This document shows, in pieces, positions 11,128-21,625 of a DNA stretch of 64,000 bases. Position 1 is the first letter of the stretch, and each line of letters begins with the position of its first letter. The DNA lies in assembly GCF_022539665.2 (NCBI RefSeq), contig NC_081340.1, forward strand, positions 2,108,001-2,172,000. Reading direction: 5' to 3'. Made by a program: the position numbers and the translations under genes. The DNA is from Daphnia carinata (taxonomy: Eukaryota > Arthropoda > Branchiopoda > Diplostraca > Daphniidae). The notes beneath the pieces are model-generated. The model did not search any database. It saw only the letters and a program-made list of their open reading frames with translations, and was not told the origin of the DNA.

Positions 11128-14100
11128 TCACTGTGTTTGCTCGGCTTGGCCGGGGCGTGGTGTCGAGAAACACAATTTCGTCGTGTAGGGCCACTTGACA
11201 TCTGTCAAATTTTTTGAAAAAAAGAAAATACGTTAAGCAAAGAAACAAGGATGAAATCAATATTTTTTTCAACTTACTGGCACCGGAAAGGGGAATGTGA
11301 TTGCAGATAACGAGCGCTTCGACGGCCTCTTGCAGCGTACTAAACTCCAAATGACCAGACGAACTTTTCTCACCTGGATAACGTTACAACAAAAAAAAAA
11401 TGAGGTGAGGGGTGGGGTGTTCTGAAAGAAAATCAAAATGAATGTTACTCTTGTTCTGCAGAAGCCGGACTTCGGCGGGGAAAGCCGTTCCGTTTTCCTC
11501 AAAGACTTTGCGCAGGTCCTCCTCGGTGAGACCGGGCGGTGTATTATAGAAATGTAGCACTTTACAGGGTGGCTGCAGCCGGTTTTTGGACGCCATGTCC
11601 GGGTTGAGAAATCGGTTGTTTTTACTATTGACGTAACTTTTGAATGAAGGCGTGCCGTCCGGCAAGTCGTACGGCATTGATACGTCTGCCAAAAAGGCCT
11701 GCTTGGAATAACTGATCGAACCCCAAAGTTAAAGAAAAAAGAAATGAAAAAATAAAATCTAGGGCGTCAGTTACAAACTCGATGATTTCATTACTTGACG
11801 TTCATTTTCGTGTTGAAGAATTCGAGGCCGTTCAGATAGAATATGGCTCTGTCGACCGAAGCGGCATCGCCCATCTGGACCATAGCTGAACCCTCTTTCG
11901 TCTTGAGGAATTTGACCTATCATTCAAATAATCACAAGGAGAAATGAATATTAATTCCAACAGCAATTGGAACTGTCATTTACTCATTTACTTTGAATAC
12001 GTTGCCGTAAAGGCAGAGGAGATTGAACAGCCGGTCGGCGTTCATCTTTTCCATGTTGAGACCGTAGACCATGAGAACGGCGCCTTCTTGGGGACCGTCG
12101 GTGGGCTCGACGACCCCCCGCGAGCTCCGGCTCTGAACGGGAGGCCCCGATTGACCGCCAAACCTCTGGCCGGGAGGTCTTCCACCTCCAATGGACCGTG
12201 ATGGCTCACCTCCAAATCGCCCACCGGCTCCTCCACCGCCTTCCTCATAGTCGAACCTCGGCGTGGCACCGTCACGCCCCTGCCGGACGCCGAACCCGTT
12301 CTCATGTCGCTCCGCTGTTCGTCCATATTCGGGTGATCCTCCTATTTAAAGAACGCCCAACCCTCACTCAAAAACAGCCATTCGTTTGGGAAACTAAATT
12401 CAATAGAATTCTTACTGAATCCTTGAGGTCCTCCAGCCGGTTCGGGTAATAACGGTGCCGGTCGCTGTCTTTGTGAATCTGCAATGTCACGACATTTTAT
12501 TAGAACAACAGCAAACGATGCCCCAACCCGCACGATGACAAAGCTAAAAATGAATTATAACAACGCCGTATTTTCAAAACTAGTCAAATACCTGCTCCTG
12601 GCGTTGGTGTCGTGTAATCCCACGTCTCCGAGTCGTTTTTATGGACGTTCAACCTGGTGGGCTTTTTCAAAAAGAAAATACAATATTTAAACAACTGACT
12701 TAAAAACCAAGAAAAAAAACATAGGCTAATGTGAGGCAGGAGATTTCGTGAAATGGGTGGGAGTAAAGCGGAAGAAAAAGATAAGGGGATAAGACAGAGA
12801 CTGATGTAAATGGGGTCAGGTAGCTAAGAATAGCCCTGCTCCATGGCAAACGAGTAGAGGAAGAAAAAGAAGCGTGTCGTCTCTCTTGTCATGATCTCTC
12901 GATCCTCCACACCACCCCAAAACGAAGAATGTCAACATTTTCCAATAAGGTGCCCCGGGTATAAAGGAGAAAAAAAGAACAAAATCTAGAGGCAGATAAT
13001 GTTCCTGGCAGCCGGCCCGAAGAAGTCGACGCCAGATGAATGACGACCTGAATATCTACCGAATGCTGTGCTAGGGAAAGAAATGGAAGAAAAAAAAAAG
13101 GGATGCATCAAAGATATGTGGAAATGGAAACTAACCTTGGCGTATTCAATTTTCAAGGTGCAGCAGCCGGAGTAAATGTCGGCCCCGTCCAGGCCTTCTT
13201 TGGCCGCCCTAGCCATATCCACATTGGCAAACGTGCAAATTCATTCGGTTAAGGCATTTGTTTTGGTTATTAATTTGTAAAACGTATGACTAATTGATCA
13301 ATTTTTGATTAAAAAGGATATTCGACCATGGCTTGGACGCCGTGTTTCTTGAATATAACAATCCTCAAGACGTCTCCAAAGGCCTGCGTGATGGTGTGCA
13401 GCACATCCTAGAAGGAGAAAGAAAAAAAAAAAAAGGGGGGAGGGCAGAGAAAAGGAAAGTATAAGACAAGCAACGTCGAATGTTTGATTGGCGTGTTTCG
13501 TCAAAGACTGTGCCGGCATGTTTCATGTTTGTCAACAATAGCCCGTGTTATTCTTTTCTGCTCAACAAGTATTTTAATAGATTATTTCAGCTTCCCTCTT
13601 ATAGAACATGGATAGTGTTGGGGGTAATTTTTGCTATGGTTTCAGTTTTGTGAATGTGGGCATCTTTTTGTTGTTGGGTGTTTATGATGCTAAACTTACC
13701 ACTGTAATGGGGTAGACCGGGTTCACGATGGTGAACAGCAAGATGTGGTTCTCGGGAAAGTCCCTATTGTATATAGAACAAGTTGCAACACCGTGATCAA
13801 GTGTGAAATGTCTGACGAAGCAAATCATGTTTGTTTTTCCCCACAAGAATGTCAATATTATTCTTCCTGGCCATACAATCCATGTTTTAAGAAAGTGTAA
13901 ATGTATAAATGCTTTCTGATGAGTGGTGCTAGTGGTGTTGATGGTTGTGGTGACCAGCTGAGTGACTGAAAGTTATTACGACAGAAAGTGTGTGGCTACT
14001 GCCTCTTACTTCTTTTTGAATCCGCCATCCTCCTCCCAGCCACCTCCTCGATCTCCACCTCCACCATACCAGTTCTGGGGATCAACAGAAACAAAAAACA

Positions 14101-14425
14101 AAGCATCAGTTGAATCCTTTTCAAAGCTCACATTTCCAAAAAAAGACAGAATGGGCAGCTGCTTGAGCTTGATTGTTACATGGGACAACATTTCTGATAT
14201 GGATCACAGCTGCTGGTTGGAACGTCAACGCTAATCCCGGCTGTCATGCGAGGTTTCGCCGACTTGTCACAACTGATCGATTTTAAACTTTTGCAGCTTA
14301 TCGAGCCGCAACGAGACAAACTTGTAGGGGGGCAATCAACCACACTCGGAACTTACTCGTTGGGCATTATCCTGATCAGTTCTCGGCCTTTTGGGAGCCC
14401 TTCCGTTCGTCCCGTGAGCCGCCAT
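11128..14425 (-). CDS. HNRNPL: hnRNP L / Smooth RNA-binding protein
   Basis: Twelve phase-consistent exons give 472 residues: 14425-14357, 14074-14010, 13763-13700, 13407-13322, 13232-13136, 12661-12592, 12478-12416, 12341-11992, 11916-11795, 11711-11449, 11373-11278, 11201-11128. The N-terminus has a basic patch (RAPKRPRTD) and a Gly-rich stretch. RRM2 of the family lies near residues 48-127 (NHILLFTIVNPVYPIT, GADIYSGCCTLKIEYAK). A Gly/Arg/Pro-rich linker follows, then RRM3 near 257-333 (AVLMVYGLNMEKMNADRL) and RRM4 near 372-465, ending YTTKLCFSTP as in hnRNP L. The family binds CA-rich RNA and regulates splicing in the nucleus. The intron between exons 4 and 5 is U12-type. RRM1 of vertebrate hnRNP L is not found in any intron here. 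The upstream in-frame context of the ATG at 14425 is short, so an extra 5' exon is possible. Confidence 0.95.
13233..13321 (-). other. U12-type AT-AC intron in hnRNP L gene
   Basis: On the minus strand the intron begins ATATCCTTTTT, the canonical U12 AT-AC donor, and ends GCAC. A CCTTAAC branch-point motif (13254-13248) lies about 15 nt before the acceptor, the typical U12 distance. No GT-AG pair fits: using AT-AC joins GTC-GA to G-TTT and restores the conserved hnRNP L sequence MVEFANVDMARAAKEG. The intron is 89 nt and interrupts RRM2. Splicing by the minor spliceosome is inferred. Confidence 0.92.
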
Positions 14426-17400
14426 ATCACTTCACACCTCCTACCGAACTGAAACAAGTTCCGGCGTGAAATTGTCTCCTCTTGTGAGATTTCTAAAACA
14501 AGAAGTTCCTTCTGTGCAGACGTCGCAGCCGAAGGGGAGTCTTTTTACTTTTCTTTTTTTTTCTGAAGTATTGCCGGCCAATGGACGTTGGTCCAACGGT
14601 TTAGCTGTTCAGCACCATCTACCGCGCAGAATTTTCAACACATACATCGATTCGATACACAGCGTGGAGACTATGTTAAAAAAGAAATGCAAAAAGAAAA
14701 TAAAATAAAAGTAATACACATATATTACTAAACAAATACGTAAAATAAGTCATTAAAGCCAGGCCCATTGTCTTCTTTCACTGCCCAAACAAAACATGGT
14801 ATTTGCAGAACGTAAATCAAGGACAAAGCTGCTAGTTAAGAAACCGAAAAGAAGTCTGCTTCAATTCTGGGAACTTTGACCAAATGACATTGCACGTTTT
14901 CCAAATTTGCATTACGAAGTAAGGTGTGTCCGATTTATTGCGTTTGTATCGTGTTCGTACACCATTTACAAATAACGTAAATGATTTTAGTGCAAAATTT
15001 CCTGATTACCTGAAAACCCATAGAAGAAATTAGGGAATGATGGAAATGTTGAAAGTTATGTAGAGCTGTCGTCGATCCCAAAATGCTACAGTGTACAAGG
15101 TAAGATTTCCTTTTTTTGTTTTTTGAATATTTTTTGGCTGAACATAAACTGAAAGGAAATAGCAACACTGATAGTCTGCGACAGTAGCAAGAACAGAGTG
15201 ATGTTATTCTTGGCTGCACATAGGAAACATGCGAAGAAGTTTGACTGAGACCGTTTGTTTCTCGCGAATTCACCTGGGTCATGTACCACACACGTAACAA
15301 ACAACAATGTAGACTGCGCCCAACCAGAAACTGCAGCTGTTTTGGTCGATCAAGCGTCTTTTGTTTATTCCCCCGGCATTTGCCTGTTTACCTTTAGTGA
15401 TAACAATGGCGAAAGCGTGGGACTGACCTGCTGTTTTTGACGGTACGCGGACCATTTAAATAGAATGGAATTGCGTCTCATTCCAAGTTGTAACAAGATA
15501 CGGGCTTGTGTTATTCTCTCATAAATACCACGGTAGGAGTCCAACAGGGTAATGACATGCATAGGGAACCTGGCTGAAAGCATGTACGCATTAATTGTTG
15601 ATTAAGTCAAATTTTTTAACTTGATAATAAGCGGCAACGAAAAAATAAAAACTCGTTATCACTGGTTTCGTAGATGCGTGGAATCGTCGTGACAACGCCC
15701 AATTTCCAATTTGTCTTGGTTAGCTAGTGCATGAAATGCGGTCACGTCTTTCATTTCCGAATCTAGATTGGTAGGTGTCGGATACGGCGCAGGCAGCCAT
15801 TCGCCGTTGATGTTCCTGCTATCTGATTACGAATGCATCCTGACGACAAGTCGACACCCGATCCTTCTTCCTCTCGAGATCCTTTTTCTAACTTCCTATT
15901 TCGAAAATTCCTTTTCGATGCCACCAAATTTGTAATGTATTTAAACTCACCTTTTTAAAATTCTTGCAGCATGACTCAATTAGCATGATTACTTTATATC
16001 GATATAGCAATTTTTCAAAACAAATGAAGGCGTGCAGAATTATCTGTTTGTGACAAAGGAAAGGAAAATTATGTAAAAACTTGTTCATTGAACTTGCGGG
16101 TATGAAGGTTAAGAAGGGAGGCCATGTTGCTCGTTCTACGATTGGAATTTGTATCCGTAATGGTATAGTTCAGAGAAATGTTTTCAGGTATTTAGCCTAA
16201 GGTTATGATTCACTTTCTCAGTATTGAAAATTCGCTTCTACAAAGTGCTGAATAATGAACAATGTTGAGAAACGACACAGGTAAAGAAGAGTGACATACA
16301 TTGGTAAAATATTGAAGGTTAATTTTAAAACTATTATCGTGATTTAGGGCATTTCATAGCAGCAGTCCATAAAGATATCCATTTCGATTCACCCTGGCAA
16401 TACACCAAACGTTGCGTTCAGATTTCAGATTCCGACAAGTTCAAACAACTTTTTTTACGAGACAGCGACTCTTAGCAACAGGCAATTGTCTTTCGGTTGA
16501 TGGTATCTGTATTACCAATGGAATGCCGTAAGTTAAAAAACGTGTTTTCAAACATCGGTTTGTGAGGAACCAGCTTGAAAAGACCTTGGAGGCGCGTGAT
16601 GAGGGAAACAAGATTCCCAAATGCGTTGAGCAGCGATGCTTGAAGCGTGACAAAAATGCATTTTTTTTTTTTACAATATCGGTGAATGTTGAGTATTTAT
16701 TTTTTTAAATTTAGTTTGCACTGGTTTCAATAAACCAGTATTTGAAAAGATTTTGAACTAGTCAACTGAAATCGAAAACGACCATGTCAGTTGACAGCTT
16801 GATCCACTTCAATGAATCTAATCTATTTACCTAAAGTGCAGTGCCTAGCATTAGCATTTCCCTTTTACTGGTAACGCAATGAATCAATTATGTCCCGAAA
16901 TCAATTTTTTAATTGGTTAATTCATGATAACCGTGAAATTGAATTTATTATTTGTTTCTTTCAGGTTTCTGGGGCGGATGCCTGGAAGAACTTTACATTT
17001 TGATGCGGGCGTAATTTGATTAGACATGCCGATCAAACTCACTAGGAATCACTACACAAGTCATTCAACGTCCTAGCTCGGTGTTAGGATAGATTCTTGC
17101 CATATCACGTGTGATATCTTCAATCCCGTATGAACCGTGAAGTACTCGTTCATCCTCTACGCATTGCAGATAAAAGACTTTGTTGTATATGGATTTTAAA
17201 ATGCTTACAAATGTAAGGGTATACCATACAGACATTGTGGTAAGAAGAGAATCCCATGTAAAATTCATGAAATTTTTATCCTGTTTTGGGTCTTAAGAAA
17301 ACCAAAATTCATAAGTAGAGCTAAGCTATTCTTTGACGCAACATAACGAACAGAATGAAAAATGTGTCTCTTTTCAACCACATTTAAAAATTAATTTTTT

Positions 17401-17923
17401 AAGGCCTCTCCAGTTAAGCTTGCAAATGGAAATGGGAGTTCTAGGCATTGATTACACATCAACTGGAAGTTATATGGTTATGAACTGCTAATAATTTATT
17501 AAACAAAATTGGAATGAAGCTACAATGCACTTGGGCTGATATCTTCTAGCATTGTTCCACTACGAAAAATGATGCATTGCTTTGCCAATGAAATCAATGG
17601 CGTCATGAAACAATGGGACTGGATAGACCTATAATTTACCATTCGCCCTTTTGGGCTTCCTAGAAGATCTTGACATTTGCCAAATTTCTAATGAAACATT
17701 TGTTTCCTTTTCTTTTCTTTTTTTTTTTAGTTACTCATCCCCTTACGCCAACAGGTTGCCGTGATAAGAACCTTATCTTTACATGTCTTTAAAAACAAAT
17801 GAATAGTAACATTATTCTAGTTTCCAGGGACAACAAGTTTAGCTAATCCCGGCCGTGGCATTAGTTTATCTCTAGCCTCGTGGAGAGACGTTAAACAATT
17901 AATACATCGTCACCTTTACACGT
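14426..17923. other. Intergenic region, no gene recognised
   Basis: About 3.5 kb upstream of the hnRNP L gene and downstream of the small secreted-protein gene. Frames here are short, lack splice-site support and show no family signature. It is AT-rich from about 14.7 kb onward. The promoter and 5' UTR of the hnRNP L gene should lie just above 14425. Confidence 0.5.
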
Positions 17924-17928
17924 TTATT
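17923..17928 (-). promoter_or_regulatory. AATAAA polyadenylation signal overlapping stop codon
   Basis: The minus strand reads AATAAA across the TAA stop of the small secreted-protein gene, implying a very short 3' UTR if used. Confidence 0.5.
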
Positions 17929-19031
17929 TGACAACCACACTAAGGAAAATGGGTAAGATAATACATGAAAAGCTCGGAATAGTCTGATATGGGGAAATGC
18001 TTCGTACCATTGCTGGATTAGGGCCGTCATCCTCGCTATCATTATTATCTGTGTCAAAGTCGTAATCTATCAAATCATCGGTTGATGGCCTTCCAGTGGT
18101 GGTGACAGGTTTTGGATCGGCCTCCGAAATCGTTCGTTCAACTAGATATGAAAATAACAATAAATAAACCAACAAATAACTAAATTTTATATTTGTTGTT
18201 TTGTTTTTGCTTATTATTGTTATTTAATTACCTTCCAAATGTTTAGGAATTTTGTTTTTCTTTTTTGTGCTTTTGAACATGGGATTCATTTTTAAAGATA
18301 TACCTACTATGGGCGGACATGGAACGTGTGTTATAATGTGAATTCATGCTTTTATTATTCAAAGATCAAACCATATTATACAGTCGAATGACATTTCTAC
18401 ATGTTAAATCTTCTAACGTATTCAGAAAGCTAATTTTCCCGTTCGTTCTTATTACAACGGGTTTTATAAAGCCCGGTGGAACGTAGCATTAGACGATTGC
18501 ATGGACATCATTAACCCAAATATTTTTTATGTTTCTTGTTGTTTCCCAATGTTGGTTCAAAATTATTTTTAATTGACAGTGAGATTCTTCTAGTCGCTAC
18601 TGTCATTCCTGACTCAATACTTTGCACGAATGTCTAGGAGGCACTTGGTGTTCACATTTCAGGCAACAACGAAACAAGGCAAAAAATCTAAGTGATCCTC
18701 TACATGCTTAAGCATACGTAAAAAGCCACGAATTCCATGCCATCAAGTCCCAGAGGTTCTATGCGTTACATTCTCGCAGGCATTCCTTCAACCCATGCCA
18801 AAAAGTGAGGTAAAAAATCTCGAAAGCGCAGGTTTGAAATGCATAAATTAAACCTAAATAACTATCTCAGTAAATTTAAAAAATGTAATATTACAATACA
18901 ACTTAATTCGGGCTGGTCTTACCTGGTGAACGCTTTTCATTTGGCTGGCTGCAAACCATCGAAGCCCAAACAGTGGTCAAGAACAAACAGATCCATACTT
19001 TGTTAGAAAAGAGTTTAGTGTTCCTCATCAT
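17924..19031 (-). CDS. Small secreted acidic protein or peptide precursor
   Basis: Two exons, 19031-18923 and 18141-17924, join in phase 1 with a ~780 bp intron and give 108 residues. The first codes a typical signal peptide (VWICLFLTTVWASMVCS) followed by QPNEKRSP, a possible dibasic KR processing site. The mature part is acidic (DDLIDYDFDTDNNDSEDDGP), and the C-terminus ends in a short hydrophobic stretch (FSCIILPIFLSVVV). No Cys pattern or known peptide family is recognised. It could be a secreted peptide precursor or, because of the hydrophobic tail, membrane- or GPI-attached. Two ATGs are adjacent; I took the first. AATAAA overlaps the stop codon. It is divergent from FBXO28 with ~600 bp between starts. 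Confidence 0.6.
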
Positions 19032-19640
19032 GACAAAGTGTAGCAAAGCTATACGTTAAAAAGACGTCTAGCAGTATCGGCTGATTCGTAATAACTTGTT
19101 TACTTCTATGATGCATCGTGTTTATTAAGGATAGTACGGGAACTGCTTACTATCTGCTTTTCTTATCATCAGGAAATGAATTGCGGTGAAGATCTATGCG
19201 TTAATCTAACATCCTCATCCCCGAAGGCATTCGAGGTTAAAATGTTAAGTAAATCCGTTGGGCGATGAGTGTATGTCGATTTCGAGATAAAATTGTGGGC
19301 ACCCCAAAATGAACGTTTACGTCAATTGGTTTCGCAAGTGTAAAATCAAACGGAAGTTCGTCATGGTGTCTAACACATCGCCAAGTTGTATCAAGCTTTT
19401 ATTTATGGGATGATGCTTCTGAGTTTGTGCAAAAAGGATTCAGCCACTGTATCCGCAGGAGTCCATCACTTCATGAAAAATAACCACTAACCAATGAGGT
19501 GGAAGTTTGTTTTGGTCGATGAGGCCGCCATCTTTGAACGAGGACGACTACCGTCAAGCAGACGTTTTTGGTCGACAATTTTGTTTATACTTTTCACGTT
19601 TTCCGAAAGTTGCACAGAGGCGGACGGTAGTGCAATAGAA
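19032..19640. other. Divergent promoter region
   Basis: About 600 bp between the divergent starts of the small secreted-protein gene and FBXO28. An in-frame upstream ATG at 19494 could extend FBXO28 by 49 residues, but that extension is not like the FBXO28 N-terminus and is probably 5' UTR. Confidence 0.45.
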
Positions 19641-21130
19641 ATGACCGATTTAGCATTGGATATCGGAGATAAAATTTCCATGAACATGGGAAAACAGGCC
19701 ATAAATGTTCAAGTGCATGGTCCCTCTAATGACGATCACGAAGAAAAAGTCACTATATTATCGCTCAATGACGATGTTTTCCAGGAAATCCTTTCTCATT
19801 TACCTTATGATGAAATAGCAAAACTCAGATTGGTATCAGTTACTTCTACCTACTCGTCTCATTCTTTTCGTTAATACATGTTTCACTGTATTGTAGGTAA
19901 GTCGCCATTTCAACGAAGTGTGCCAAAAGATCTTGAACAAAGGCTTCTTGGCTGTACAACGATACCACAATCGTTGCCTCAAAGAAATGAAAGCTAAGTT
20001 ACCGAGAAGGGAGTCAGAAAGAAGGACACACCCTCTTGCCAGACATATCGATGTCCTCACAGGTATTTTTTGGGATGAAGCAATTTGGAATAATTTTTAA
20101 TGGAAAAAAATTAATTTTCAGGAATTGAAACACGTCTGTCTCTCTTGTCAATGACTTATTACAAGTACACAGTGCTCGGAGTCTTTTGTTTCATCCCAGG
20201 AAAAGTAAGATTAGGTTTCTTTTTCACCCATTGTGTAAAAGATAACTGAACCTTATATTTTTTCAGGTACTGGATGAATGTTACCGAGTCCTGAGGGAAG
20301 TTGTAGTACATAAAAATCCACCCAAGTCTTATGAACTGTTACAAGAACTTAGAGATATTTCCTCAATGGCAATGGAACACTTTGAAGAGCACATAGTTCC
20401 CACTATGAAACGTAACCAAATGATCAACACTGCGATTCGTAATAACTCACCGCGTTTCATCCGTTGTCTTGCCGATGCTGATGACAGCGATAGCGAGTCG
20501 AATTTGCCGTCTCCGTCCTCCGCTGCCAGTTGCACACCACTCGCGAGCAAAACTCTAAACAATTTCGTCCGTGCTTCATTCACTAGCCCTAACACAAATC
20601 AAAGCAGCCTCTCGTCAAATCTCAAGATAGAATTGGCAGTTCAGCAAAATCGCATGACAATCAACAGTCAGAAAAAGCAGATTATGGATCTCAGAACTAA
20701 GGTAATGTGAATCCAACAATTTTATCCTATTATCCTTGGTAATCTTTTCCAATTTTTCTTACTCCTTCTAGTTATTTGATTATGGAAGAAAAATTGCCGA
20801 GCAAGATAGATTATTGAGTGAATACAGCCGAAAGCTTATACAGCTTGAAAAGAAAATCAGCAGCAATGAAACCGACGGCGATCGTGTTCCATCGGTCGTA
20901 ACTCCGCCTCCAAGTGGTCGTAAGAGACCAGCGGAAGGTAAAAAACCAATGGATTCGGTTAATGATTTGAATATCGCATTCCACACATTTTTATTTACAT
21001 AGAAGATGAAGAAACAGTTGTCGAAGAACCTCCAATCGTAAAACGCAATATTCTCAAGACTGTTAAAGGGCAAAAATCTGTCGTTTCTAGTTTTTCGATG
21101 TCACTGCGCAGTCGCAAGAGTTTACAATAA
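19641..21130 (+). CDS. FBXO28: F-box only protein 28
   Basis: Six exons in phase: 19641-19832, 19897-20062, 20122-20204, 20267-20701, 20772-20937, 21003-21130; 389 residues, close to the ~370 of vertebrate FBXO28. The F-box lies near residues 33-75 (LNDDVFQEILSHLPYDEIAKLRLVS). The family-specific block after it is well conserved (AVQRYHNRCLKEMKAKLPRRESERR, ETRLSLLSMTYYKY, LLQELRDISSMAMEHFEE). A Ser-rich region, a coiled coil (residues ~265-330) and a basic C-terminus (RKRPAEED, SLRSRKSLQ) follow. F-box proteins recruit substrates to SCF (Skp1-Cul1) ubiquitin ligases; vertebrate FBXO28 is nuclear. The start at 19641 is preferred because the longer upstream frame codes unrelated sequence. Confidence 0.94.
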
Positions 21131-21131
21131 A
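21126..21131 (+). promoter_or_regulatory. AATAAA polyadenylation signal overlapping FBXO28 stop
   Basis: AATAAA overlaps the TAA stop (CAATAAAAC). Other A-rich hexamers downstream before 21.6 kb could be used instead. Confidence 0.4.
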
Positions 21132-21625
21132 ACGACGCCCATAGAAAGAAAACATCGTGTTTGTAACTAGACGGACCACATTACGTTTGATTATCATGTG
21201 TCTATTTTGGCGGGGTTTATTTATAATAACACCATCTTTTTATTAGCTGTCCCCGAAATTTGTTTTCTACGATTCGTTCAGAAAATTGTCGACAGTTGAT
21301 TTGTACGAACCGTACTAAAACCTTGAATATACCATCGTGGACATATACCAAAATTGACAGTTGCAGACCAACCATTTTGGAAACACACACCTTTTAGAAT
21401 AATATAAATTTATTCCTATCTCTGGAGGAATGAAAACGTTGGCAAACAGTTAGTGCGGCGCATTATGACAAGAACCATGGAAGTGAAAAATACAAAAATA
21501 AAAAAAATGAAACGAAGAAAGAAAAAATGAACAGGTGAAACGAAAGCGAATTTAAAACTCTTTGAGTGATTTGCAAAATAATGATCTCCATTTGAAATGT
21601 GTTGAGTCTTTTTCTTGATTTTTTT
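21131..21625. other. Intergenic spacer between convergent genes
   Basis: About 500 bp between the FBXO28 and SESTD1 stops. It should hold both 3' ends. No further coding potential is seen. Confidence 0.5.

Noticed and set aside
19494-19640. In-frame upstream ATG extension of FBXO28
   Set aside because: The 49 extra residues do not resemble FBXO28, and an ATG at 19641 gives the expected N-terminal length.
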